Positions 10,982-18,663 of a stretch of 19,414 bases of DNA are shown piece by piece. The stretch's first letter is position 1; every line of letters begins with the position of its first letter. Origin of the DNA: an uncultured Clostridia bacterium (GTDB lineage Bacteria; Bacillota; Clostridia; Oscillospirales; CAG-272); the NCBI GenBank assembly GCA_947624945.1, contig CANQMJ010000034.1, positions 1-19,414 of the forward strand. Reading direction: 5' to 3'. The notes beneath the pieces were generated by a model. It did no database searches. It was not told the DNA's origin and saw only the letters and a list, made by a program, of their open reading frames with translations. Both the position numbers and the translations under genes were made by a program.

Positions 10982-12475
10982 ATGCAGAAAAAAGATTTCG
11001 AGACGGTTCTTGAAGCGCTGAAACACGCGCAGCACAAGACAACCGCCGCGATCAAAGACTTTCTTTCCGAGCTCGACGAAAAAAACGAACTGTCGGCGCT
11101 CAAAGGAAAGCGCCTGACCGCGAGAGCGCGGATCGCAGCGCTCTTTGATGAGGGCACGTTCGTTGAAACAGGCGCGTTCATAAAGCGCCGTCCGACGGAA
11201 TTCGACCGTGACGCCGTTGCAGTCGACGACTTCGAAGGCGTCGTCACCGGTTACGGCGCCGTCGGCGGCAAGCTCATATTCGCGTTCGCCGAGGACTTTT
11301 ACCGCTCTCACGGCGCTATGGGCGAGGCTCACGCGAAGAAGATATGCGCGCTCTACGACATGGCGATAAAGAACGGCGCGCCCGTCGTCGGCATATTCGA
11401 CAGCTGCGGCGCATACGTGATGGAAGGCGTCACCGCCCTTTCGGGCTACGGGCGCGTCATGTCCGCCGTTTTCGCAGCGTCCGGCGTCGTGCCGCAGATC
11501 GCGGTGATCGCAGGCACATGCGCGGGCAGCTCGGCTGTGATCGCGTCCATGTTCGACTTCACGATCGTATCCGAGGCTGAGGGCAAATATTACGTCAACT
11601 CCGACAACAAAGAAACACCCGTCGCGTCGCTCACGGCAGAGGACGAAATTACCGCGATAGCCAAGACTAAGGAGCTTCTCTCTATCCTTCCCTCCAACAA
11701 CTGCGAAGGCACCGTGCGCGTCGACGTGCCGTCGAGGCTCATCTGCGACCTCTCCTTCATCGAGGACGGCGGCTATACCGCCGGCAACGTCATGGGTGAG
11801 ATCATCGACAGCAATTACTATCAGGCGCTGTCATGCGGCTACGGAGACGAGATCGTCGTGACGCTCGCCCCGATAGGCGGCATCGTATCGCTCGTCGTCG
11901 CATCAGACCCGAGCGTGAACGGCGGCGCTCTTACGCCCGCCGCTGCCCGCAAAGCCGCGCACTATATCTCGTTCGCCGACAGCTTCAATATCCCCGTTGT
12001 AACTCTCGTCGACACTGTCGGTCTTCCGACCGCCGACTGCGGCGACGCTCAGTATGCGTCCGAGCTTGCAAAGCTCGCAGCCGCTTACGCGTCCGCATCG
12101 TGCCCGAAGGTCACTGTCGTGACTGGTCAGGCATACGGCGCCGCATATACGGTGCTCGGCAGCAAGTCAGTCGGCGCCGACGTCGTGCTCGCACTGACGA
12201 CGGCAAAGATCGGCGCTATGAATGCCGAGTCCGCAGTCGCGCTTCTGTGGGACGACAAATTCGCCGGTGCGAAAGACCCCGCAGAACGCCGCGCCGAACT
12301 CGTCTCCGAGTGGAACGCAACGCTCGGCTCCGCCGTCGAGGCAGCGTACAAGGGCGAGATCGACGACGTCATTCCCGAGGCTGAAACACGCGCCCGCATC
12401 GCGTCATGCCTCGAGATGCTCTCCATGAAGAACGCGGGCGAGGTCGGCAGACGCCACGCAAATCTCCCGCTTTGA
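10982..12475 (+). CDS. Acyl-CoA carboxyltransferase subunit (MmdA / 12S-like)
   Basis: This 497-residue protein is a biotin-dependent acyl-CoA carboxyltransferase of the MmdA/PccB/12S family, cytoplasmic, moving a carboxyl group between an acyl-CoA and carboxybiotin. The N-terminal half holds LKGKRLTARARIAALFDEGTFVE (about 40-62) and the first crotonase-fold oxyanion region; the second half carries TGQAYGAAYTVLGSK (381-395). The length fits MmdA (about 510). Methylmalonyl-CoA is the most likely substrate from gene order, but the region that in MmdA reads SGGARIQEG is SCGAYVMEG here (141-149), so specificity is uncertain. The ATG follows CGGAGG. It heads a tight operon with OadG-like, biotin carrier, OadB-like and OadA genes. 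No biotin carboxylase is nearby, so a decarboxylase or transcarboxylase role fits better than ATP-driven carboxylation. Confidence 0.9.
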   Translation: MQKKDFETVLEALKHAQHKTTAAIKDFLSELDEKNELSALKGKRLTARARIAALFDEGTFVETGAFIKRRPTEFDRDAVAVDDFEGVVTGYGAVGGKLIFAFAEDFYRSHGAMGEAHAKKICALYDMAIKNGAPVVGIFDSCGAYVMEGVTALSGYGRVMSAVFAASGVVPQIAVIAGTCAGSSAVIASMFDFTIVSEAEGKYYVNSDNKETPVASLTAEDEITAIAKTKELLSILPSNNCEGTVRVDVPSRLICDLSFIEDGGYTAGNVMGEIIDSNYYQALSCGYGDEIVVTLAPIGGIVSLVVASDPSVNGGALTPAAARKAAHYISFADSFNIPVVTLVDTVGLPTADCGDAQYASELAKLAAAYASASCPKVTVVTGQAYGAAYTVLGSKSVGADVVLALTTAKIGAMNAESAVALLWDDKFAGAKDPAERRAELVSEWNATLGSAVEAAYKGEIDDVIPEAETRARIASCLEMLSMKNAGEVGRRHANLPL

Positions 12476-12490
12476 TCGAAAGGAGAATAT

Positions 12491-12895
12491 ATGTACAGAT
12501 TTTTCCTTGACGCAAACCCCGACGGGCTTCGCGAGCTTACTACGGTAGGCGAAAAGCTCTCGACGGGATTTACCGTGATGGCGCTCGGTCTTGCGACTGT
12601 CTTCGCGGTGCTGGCGCTGCTCATGATCGTGCTGTATCTTTTCCGCATCATATTCTACCGCGAAAAGAAGCCCGAACCGAAAACAACGCCCGCTCCCGCG
12701 CCGAAGCACATCGAAGCGCCCGCGCCCGTGAAAGCGGAGCCGGAAGCACCTAAGTCCGACGACGGCGCGCTCATCGCGGCGATCTCGGCGGCTATTGCCG
12801 CATATACATCCGGCGACGAAGCGTTCGCCTCCGGCTTCAGAGTCGTATCATTCAGACGCGCGGAGCATGCCTCCCCGTGGAACAAATCCAAATAA
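12491..12895 (+). CDS. OadG/MmdD-like small membrane subunit of the sodium-pump decarboxylase
   Basis: This 134-residue protein matches the gamma/delta subunit that holds decarboxylase sodium pumps together on the membrane. It has one strong transmembrane helix (about residues 27-53, GFTVMALGLATVFAVLALLM onwards), a basic exit (FYREKK), then a Pro/Ala/Glu-rich flexible linker (about 60-92). A conserved C-terminal region follows, with LIAAISAAIAAY near 93-104 and FRVVSFRR near 116. In this family the C-terminal part contacts the carboxyltransferase. It begins 15 bases after the carboxyltransferase gene, with AAAGGAG five bases before the ATG. The call rests on architecture and neighbours, since the sequence family is poorly conserved. 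Confidence 0.88.
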   Translation: MYRFFLDANPDGLRELTTVGEKLSTGFTVMALGLATVFAVLALLMIVLYLFRIIFYREKKPEPKTTPAPAPKHIEAPAPVKAEPEAPKSDDGALIAAISAAIAAYTSGDEAFASGFRVVSFRRAEHASPWNKSK

Positions 12896-12916
12896 TCGAA
12901 AGGACAAAACTACATC

Positions 12917-13324
12917 ATGAAAAAGTATAACGTAACGGTAAACGGCACAGTTTACGAAGTAGTCGTAGAAGAAGTCGGCGGCACGTCCGCTCCCGCAGCA
13001 CCGACAGCGGCTCCTACAACCGCAGCGGCTCCTACACCCGCTCCCGCACAGACGTCGGCTCCCGCGCCCGCAGCTCCCGCGAAACCCGCGGCAGCGTCCG
13101 CTCCCGCAGGCTCGACCGAGGTCAAGGCTCCGATGCCCGGAACGATCCTCAAGGTCAACGTCAAGAACGGCGACGCAGTCAAGAAGGGCGCATGCCTCTG
13201 CGTGCTCGAAGCTATGAAGATGGAAAACGAGATACTCGCTCCCGTCGACGGCACCGTCGCGGCTGTCAGCGTATCGAACGGCGCATCCGTATCGACCGGC
13301 GACCTGCTCGTAGCCCTTTCGTAA
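12917..13324 (+). CDS. Biotin carboxyl carrier protein of the decarboxylase (MmdC / 1.3S-like)
   Basis: This 135-residue protein carries the mobile biotin that shuttles CO2 between carboxyltransferases and the membrane pump. It has a short N-terminal beta region (1-21), a long Ala/Pro/Thr-rich linker (about 23-67), and a biotinyl domain (about 68-135) with EAMKMEN at 98-104. Biotin should be attached to K101 by a biotin ligase encoded elsewhere. The lysine lies 35 residues from the C-terminus, as usual. The layout matches the transcarboxylase 1.3S subunit and MmdC. It is the only biotin acceptor in the operon, so both carboxyltransferases probably share it. The ATG has AAAGGA about 12 bases upstream, a long but workable spacing. 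Confidence 0.95.
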   Translation: MKKYNVTVNGTVYEVVVEEVGGTSAPAAPTAAPTTAAAPTPAPAQTSAPAPAAPAKPAAASAPAGSTEVKAPMPGTILKVNVKNGDAVKKGACLCVLEAMKMENEILAPVDGTVAAVSVSNGASVSTGDLLVALS

Positions 13325-13377
13325 TCTTACGGTCATATAGGCTCAGTACAGTATTATGAAAGGAGTGTGACCACGAC

Positions 13378-14571
13378 TTGGAATTTGTAACAAACTTTCT
13401 GAATGAAACGGGTTTTTCGAAGCTGATATCCGACCCCGAATTCTATAAAACGCTGATTATGTACGTGATCGTCGGCGTGCTGTTCTATCTCGGCGTCGTA
13501 AAGCAGTTCGAGCCGCTTCTGCTCATTCCTATCGCATTCGGTATGCTCCTTGCAAATCTGCCAGGCGCAAACCTCATGCACATGGAATTTTTCGTCAACC
13601 AGGACCCGAACCACACACTCGTTGACACGCTCAAGGAAGTCGTCAACGAGGGAGGTCTTGTCGATATCCTTTATCTCGGCGTCAAGCTCGGCATTTACCC
13701 GTCGCTCATCTTCATGGGCGTCGGCGCTATGACCGACTTCTCGCCCCTGATCTCGAACCCGATATCGCTGATGATGGGCGCGGGCGCGCAGTTCGGCGTG
13801 TTCTTCGCGTTCTTCGGCGCGCTGTTCCTCGGCTTTTTGCCGGCGGAAGCCGCAGCTATCGGCATTATCGGCGGCGCGGACGGACCGACGGCGATACTCG
13901 TCACAAAGACGCTCGCCCCTGCCCTTCTCGGCGCTATCGCGATCGCCGCGTACAGCTACATGGCGCTGATACCGTTTATCCAGCCGCCGTTCATGAAGCT
14001 CTTGACGACGAAGAAAGAGCGCGCGATAAAGATGTCGACGCTCCGTCCCGTCTCGAAGGTCGAGCTCGTCGTATTCCCGATAGTCGTTACTCTCGTTGTG
14101 ACGATGGTCGTTCCCGACGCCGCTCCGCTGATCGGTTTCCTCATGCTCGGCAACCTCTTTAAGGTCACGGGCGTGACAGACCGTCTGTCCAAGACGACGC
14201 AGAACGAGCTCATAAACATCTGCACGATATTTCTCGGTGTCTCCGTCGGCGCGACGGCTAACGCCGCAGACTTCTTAAAGCCGCAGACGCTGTTCATCAT
14301 CGCTCTCGGACTCATCGCGTTCTGCTTCTCGACCGTTGGCGGACTTCTGACGGGCAAGCTGCTCTGCTTCCTCACGCACGGCAAGATCAATCCGCTGATC
14401 GGTTCGGCGGGCGTTTCCGCAGTTCCTATGGCTGCACGTGTGTCGCAGACAGTCGGACAGAAGGAGGACCCCTCCAACTTCCTGCTCATGCACGCAATGG
14501 GACCCAACGTGGCGGGCGTTATCGGCTCCGCCGTCGCGGCAGGCGTATTGCTCTCGCTCTACGCTCTCTAA
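13378..14571 (+). CDS. Sodium-pump decarboxylase beta subunit (OadB/MmdB/GcdB)
   Basis: This 397-residue integral membrane protein decarboxylates carboxybiotin and exports Na+. It has around nine or more hydrophobic segments. The family hallmark GGADGPTAI lies at 165-173; D168 matches the essential aspartate of the K. pneumoniae OadB GGADGPT motif. The C-terminal part has the conserved GSAGVSAVPMAAR and MHAMGPNVAGVIGSAVAAG stretches. The length is normal. It appears to start at a TTG (13378): no in-frame ATG or GTG is available nearby, and AGGAG lies about 12 bases upstream. A four-codon ATG frame at 13356 overlaps the ribosome site. It lies between the biotin carrier and OadA genes, so it serves the shared complex. 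Confidence 0.95.
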   Translation: MEFVTNFLNETGFSKLISDPEFYKTLIMYVIVGVLFYLGVVKQFEPLLLIPIAFGMLLANLPGANLMHMEFFVNQDPNHTLVDTLKEVVNEGGLVDILYLGVKLGIYPSLIFMGVGAMTDFSPLISNPISLMMGAGAQFGVFFAFFGALFLGFLPAEAAAIGIIGGADGPTAILVTKTLAPALLGAIAIAAYSYMALIPFIQPPFMKLLTTKKERAIKMSTLRPVSKVELVVFPIVVTLVVTMVVPDAAPLIGFLMLGNLFKVTGVTDRLSKTTQNELINICTIFLGVSVGATANAADFLKPQTLFIIALGLIAFCFSTVGGLLTGKLLCFLTHGKINPLIGSAGVSAVPMAARVSQTVGQKEDPSNFLLMHAMGPNVAGVIGSAVAAGVLLSLYAL

Positions 14572-14595
14572 TTCGCAGAAAGGATTTGATATAAT

Positions 14596-15993
14596 ATGGC
14601 AAAGGTAAAAATAACCGAAACCGTCCTGCGCGACTCGCATCAGTCTCTTATCGCGACGCGTATGACGACGGAAGAAATGCTGCCGATACTGCCCGAGCTG
14701 GACAAGGTCGGTTATAACGCGCTCGAAGCATGGGGCGGCGCTACGTTCGATGCGTGCCTGCGCTACCTCGACGAAGACCCGTGGGACAGACTGCGCAAGA
14801 TCCGCGCGCAGGTCAAGAACACAAAGCTGCAAATGCTCTTCCGCGGACAGAATATCCTCGGCTACCGCCACTACGCCGACGACGTCGTCGAATACTTCGT
14901 GCAGAAGTCCATCGCAAACGGCATCGACATAATCCGCATATTCGACGCGCTCAACGATCCGCGCAACCTGAAAACTGCGATCGACGCGACGAAGAAGGAG
15001 GGCGGTCACGTTCAGGCGGCGATAAGCTACACGACGAGCCCCGTCCACAACAACGAATACTTCGCCAACTACGCGAAGGAGCTCGAGGAGATGGGCGCAG
15101 ATTCGATCTGCATTAAGGACATGGCGGGACTTCTCCTTCCCTACGACGCATACGATCTCGTCAAGGCGATAAAGGGGCGTTGCTCGCTCCCAGTTGAGCT
15201 GCACACGCACTACACGTCGGGCGTCGCGTCCATGACGGTGCTCAAAGCCGTTGAAGCAGGCGTCGACATCGTAGACTGCGCGATCTCGCCTATGGCGCTC
15301 GGCACGTCCCAGCCGGCAACGGAGCCTATCGTCGCGGCGCTCGCGGGCACCGAGTACGACACGGGTCTTGATCTTAATCAGCTCGACAAGATCAACCGTT
15401 ACTTCACGCCTCTGCGCGAGAAGTACCTCAAGTCGGGACTCATGGACCCGAAGGTCCTCAAGGTCAACGTGAACACGCTGCTTTATCAGATCCCGGGCGG
15501 CATGTACTCGAATCTGATCTCGCAGCTCAAAAACGCGGGCAAGTCCGAGCTTCTCAACGAAGTTCTCGAGGAAGTGCCGCGCGTGCGCGCCGACGCGGGT
15601 TATATCCCGCTCGTCACGCCGACGTCGCAAATTGTCGGTACGCAGGCAGTCATGAATGTTTTGACCGGCGAGCGTTACAAGATGTGCACGAACGAGTTCA
15701 AAGGCATCCTCAAGGGCGACTACGGCAAGACGCCGGCTCCCATCGACCCCGAGTTCCGCAAGTCCATCATCGGCGACGTCGAGCCGAAGACTTACCGTCC
15801 CGCCGACGATCTCGAGCCCGAACTCGACAAGCTCCGCGCCGAGATTCCGCAGTACATCGAGCAGGACGAGGACGTCCTCTCGTATGCGCTGTTCGGTCAG
15901 GTCGCAACGAAGTTCTTCGAGTCGCGCAAGGCAAAGAAGTACCACCTCGACGCCGACAACGCCGACAAAGAACTGAAGGTCCATCCGGTATAA
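14596..15993 (+). CDS. oadA: Oxaloacetate decarboxylase / transcarboxylase 5S-type carboxyltransferase without biotin domain
   Basis: This 465-residue protein is the pyruvate/oxaloacetate carboxyltransferase of the OadA/PycB/5S family. It moves the carboxyl of oxaloacetate to biotin or the reverse. Hallmarks are the DmpG/HMGL-type barrel start LRDSHQS (D13, H15), IRIFDALND near 114, CIKDMAG with K174 (the lysine carbamylated in the 5S enzyme) and HTHYTSG with metal-binding H203 and H205. A conserved carboxylase domain follows to the end. It stops at HPV without a Pro/Ala linker or biotinyl domain, unlike K. pneumoniae OadA (about 595 residues), so it must use the separate biotin carrier at 12917-13324. 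The ATG follows AGAAAGGA, 24 bases after the OadB-like gene. It is the last gene of the operon; R4 follows. Confidence 0.95.
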   Translation: MAKVKITETVLRDSHQSLIATRMTTEEMLPILPELDKVGYNALEAWGGATFDACLRYLDEDPWDRLRKIRAQVKNTKLQMLFRGQNILGYRHYADDVVEYFVQKSIANGIDIIRIFDALNDPRNLKTAIDATKKEGGHVQAAISYTTSPVHNNEYFANYAKELEEMGADSICIKDMAGLLLPYDAYDLVKAIKGRCSLPVELHTHYTSGVASMTVLKAVEAGVDIVDCAISPMALGTSQPATEPIVAALAGTEYDTGLDLNQLDKINRYFTPLREKYLKSGLMDPKVLKVNVNTLLYQIPGGMYSNLISQLKNAGKSELLNEVLEEVPRVRADAGYIPLVTPTSQIVGTQAVMNVLTGERYKMCTNEFKGILKGDYGKTPAPIDPEFRKSIIGDVEPKTYRPADDLEPELDKLRAEIPQYIEQDEDVLSYALFGQVATKFFESRKAKKYHLDADNADKELKVHPV

Positions 15994-16010
15994 TTATTTT
16001 AAGTTAAATA

Positions 16011-16092
16011 AGTTTTAGTTGGGGGAAGGAAACTTTTTGAAAAAAGTTTCCTTCCCCCAAACCTCTTTCTTTCAAAAACTTTTATTAACAGG
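16011..16092 (+). repeat. Palindromic repeat, short form (copy R4), between convergent operons
   Basis: A 20-bp exact inverted repeat, 16019-16038 against 16041-16060, starts with TTGGGGGAAGGAAAC. It is followed by the tail TTTCAAAAACTTTTATTAACAGG. Head and tail match R1-R3, but the two internal arms are missing. It lies between the oadA end and the ABC permease end. No clean T-run follows the stem on either strand, so termination is possible but not standard. Confidence 0.85.
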
Positions 16093-16137
16093 TCGCAGCG
16101 CCGCCGCATTTTTTCCTGTGTATGAGGAGTCGAAAAA

Positions 16138-18663
16138 TCATTTGCCGACGGCTTTTCGCCATGCGAGGAGCGCTGCCGTTGCCGCGGCGGCGACGCCGAA
16201 TGAGAAGAACAGCGCGAACGAACGGACGCTGCCGAAGACCGAAAGCTCCGCCGAGCGGAACAGAAGACCGAACCCCGAAAGCATCGCGGTCATGTCGATA
16301 TATTTCGCACTGTCGACACCCAAATTAACGAGCACATACGGCAAAAGCGTCACCGCCGCCGCGAAGAACAGCGTCGGCGCAGTTTTTTTGAAGGCGAAGG
16401 ATGCCGCCGCCGTTATACATGCTGTGGCAGCGCACGAGAGAAAGCGCAGCGCCGCTGCGGCTGCAAGACATTCGGCGACTGTCATATCGGCGTCGAGCGA
16501 GTTGTATCGGCTTATCGATACGACAGGCGCCGACAATATTTCCATGATGTGCGGCACTCGTGACAGAGAAACGGCGAAGTCTGCCAGCGTGAAAACGGCG
16601 GCGACTGCCAGTGATGTGGCGAGGACCGAGAGCACCTTCGCGCTGTATGATGCGCGTCTGCCGCGCCGCGTCGTCCTCAATATCGACGCGAAATCCCCGG
16701 ACTGTGCTATAGCGGCGTAGTCCGGCGGGCAGACACGCGAAAATATGACGATGACAGCCGCAAGAAGGCAGACGTCAAATCCACGGCTTAAAATAGGCGT
16801 CAGGCGGTATTCGGACAAGTACCAACCGTTGATGCCGGTGCTTGACGCCAGCGCTTCAAGATACGCTGACTGCGCCGACGCGCGCTCGAGGGCGTCCCTA
16901 TCCCGGACCGCCGCGTCGCTCTCGCTGAGATAGCTGCCGTATTCCTCCGCCGTTATCTCGCCGTAATAGTATTTGTCCGTCATCTCGTCGTAAGTTTCGC
17001 TGCTCGTCAGCCGTTTGTTTTCTTCGTATGCACGGGACAGCGCAGCCGCCTTTTCCGTCGTGTAAGCGCCGAGGAGATTTTCGTTCACATACGATTCATA
17101 TTCGAGGATGCTGTCCGGCAGACGGACGTCATACGCGTCAAAATCGAGATATACCGAGCACAAAAGCAATATTATGACGAGCGCCGTGACGCCGGGCGTC
17201 AAGAGCTTGCGGCACTCCCACGCGAAAAGAGACGACGGATATCGTCTGCTCTTTTCCTTTGCCCGGACGGTGAGAGACGACCACTTGTCCCTGACGGCTC
17301 CGACGACGCCGCGTATCGGCGCTGCGCGCCGGACAGGGTCCGGGACCGCAAAGCCGCGTCTGCCGCCGATAAGCACCGCCGACAACGTGCACACCGCGAA
17401 CACCGCGCCGTATATTATGACCGCCAAAATATCGACGGGGAAAAAGCGGCCCGCAAAATATACCTCGTCATGCGTGCCGACGATCTCATACGCCGACGAT
17501 ACGCAGAACAGATTCAGTCTGAACCAGCCGGAGCTCGAAACGAAATTGTTTGCGGCGACATTCGCTAGGATCACCCCCATCCCGGCAGCAAGCGAGACCG
17601 CGGGGGAAAAGAACAGCGCCGACACGAGCGCTATCGCGGAGGTGAACACAACTGCGGCAAGGATGCGGTAGAGAGACGAGACTGCGAAATATTCCCCCAC
17701 CGTCCACGGATACGGGCAGTTCACGCATGAGACATAATGCGCGGGCGATGTCACGTCATTCGGACCGAACATCTGTATCGGAGCCTTGCCGGACGAAAAT
17801 CCGTACAGCAGTCCGCATTCGACAGTCACGACCAAAATGAAAGAGGCGGCGGCGAGGACCGTCAATGTCATCAGCGCTCCGAGTTTAGCCGCCGACAGCT
17901 TTATCCTGCCGCCCGTCGTCGCGCGCAGTATCGGCAGTGTGCCGGACGTGCGCTCGCTGACAAATACCGACATGGCGGCAAGCGCCAGAAACAAAAACAG
18001 GAAAATATCGAGTTTGTCAAACAGGAAGAGCACGTCCCAGCCGCGCACGGGCTCGTCCGTGAACTCCACGTTCGACAGCGGCGCATAAAGCTCGTAGAAG
18101 CGGCGCTCATATTCATAGACGGGGGAATCCGCCTTGCCATGCGCCTCAAGGCGTTTCATCACACCGGACGCCACGTTCGTTATCCCGGTGACGCGCCTTA
18201 CGTAGTCCTCGGCGCTTGCATTTATTTTGTCTATATACGCGACGATTATCTCGTCTGAGAGCGGCCGCCCGTCCGAATATTTGCTGCCGAGCCTGTATGT
18301 GTCGAATTTCTCGTCGATCCCGGCGAAATACGATGCGACCTCCTTTTCGTATTCCTCATCTGACATTCCCTCGTCTTTTTCGGGATAATTCGACTCCGCC
18401 TCCCAATAGTCGCGGACGTTTGCGACGATCGCCTCCGCGCGCTCCGGGTCCTCTTCTTTGAGACGGAGAAAATCCTCGTATGCGTCGAGCGCGTCTATCT
18501 TATCGGAGTAATAATCACGCCACTTTACCTCGCCGCGCGATACCGTCGTATTCGTGCCGTCGTGCACGAACAGGATGCAGCACGCGGCGAGCATCACGAA
18601 AAACGCTGCCCACAGATACCGCATACCGGCGAGCTTTTTCAGTTCATAATATAAAAGCCTCAT
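16138..18663 (-). CDS. Double-length ABC-2-type transporter permease
   Basis: This 841-residue membrane protein looks like two ABC permease units fused. Each half starts with a short amphipathic entry (YYELKKLAG at 5-13; WECRKLLTPG from residue 482), a first helix, a long charged extracytoplasmic region rich in Tyr/Glu/Asp, and then a bundle of helices. A matching segment occurs in both halves: SGTLPILRATTGGRIKLSAAKL in the first and SGDFASILRTTRRGRRASYSAKVL in the second (described by position: about residues 240 and 660). A duplication is the simplest explanation. The protein would therefore be a complete transmembrane part by itself. The start overlaps the upstream ATPase stop by four bases. 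The substrate is unknown; similar systems export peptides, antibiotics or lipids. Confidence 0.85.
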   Translation of the reverse strand: MRLLYYELKKLAGMRYLWAAFFVMLAACCILFVHDGTNTTVSRGEVKWRDYYSDKIDALDAYEDFLRLKEEDPERAEAIVANVRDYWEAESNYPEKDEGMSDEEYEKEVASYFAGIDEKFDTYRLGSKYSDGRPLSDEIIVAYIDKINASAEDYVRRVTGITNVASGVMKRLEAHGKADSPVYEYERRFYELYAPLSNVEFTDEPVRGWDVLFLFDKLDIFLFLFLALAAMSVFVSERTSGTLPILRATTGGRIKLSAAKLGALMTLTVLAAASFILVVTVECGLLYGFSSGKAPIQMFGPNDVTSPAHYVSCVNCPYPWTVGEYFAVSSLYRILAAVVFTSAIALVSALFFSPAVSLAAGMGVILANVAANNFVSSSGWFRLNLFCVSSAYEIVGTHDEVYFAGRFFPVDILAVIIYGAVFAVCTLSAVLIGGRRGFAVPDPVRRAAPIRGVVGAVRDKWSSLTVRAKEKSRRYPSSLFAWECRKLLTPGVTALVIILLLCSVYLDFDAYDVRLPDSILEYESYVNENLLGAYTTEKAAALSRAYEENKRLTSSETYDEMTDKYYYGEITAEEYGSYLSESDAAVRDRDALERASAQSAYLEALASSTGINGWYLSEYRLTPILSRGFDVCLLAAVIVIFSRVCPPDYAAIAQSGDFASILRTTRRGRRASYSAKVLSVLATSLAVAAVFTLADFAVSLSRVPHIMEILSAPVVSISRYNSLDADMTVAECLAAAAALRFLSCAATACITAAASFAFKKTAPTLFFAAAVTLLPYVLVNLGVDSAKYIDMTAMLSGFGLLFRSAELSVFGSVRSFALFFSFGVAAAATAALLAWRKAVGK

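Noticed and set aside
13356..13370. Four-codon ATG frame before the OadB-like gene
   Set aside because: It contains the ribosome site for the TTG start itself; nothing supports a leader peptide.
14275..15984. A 569-codon open frame antisense to the OadB-like and oadA genes
   Set aside because: It is the complement of two strongly conserved genes, has no ribosome site, and its product is Arg/Val/Asp-rich as expected from antisense of GC-rich codons.
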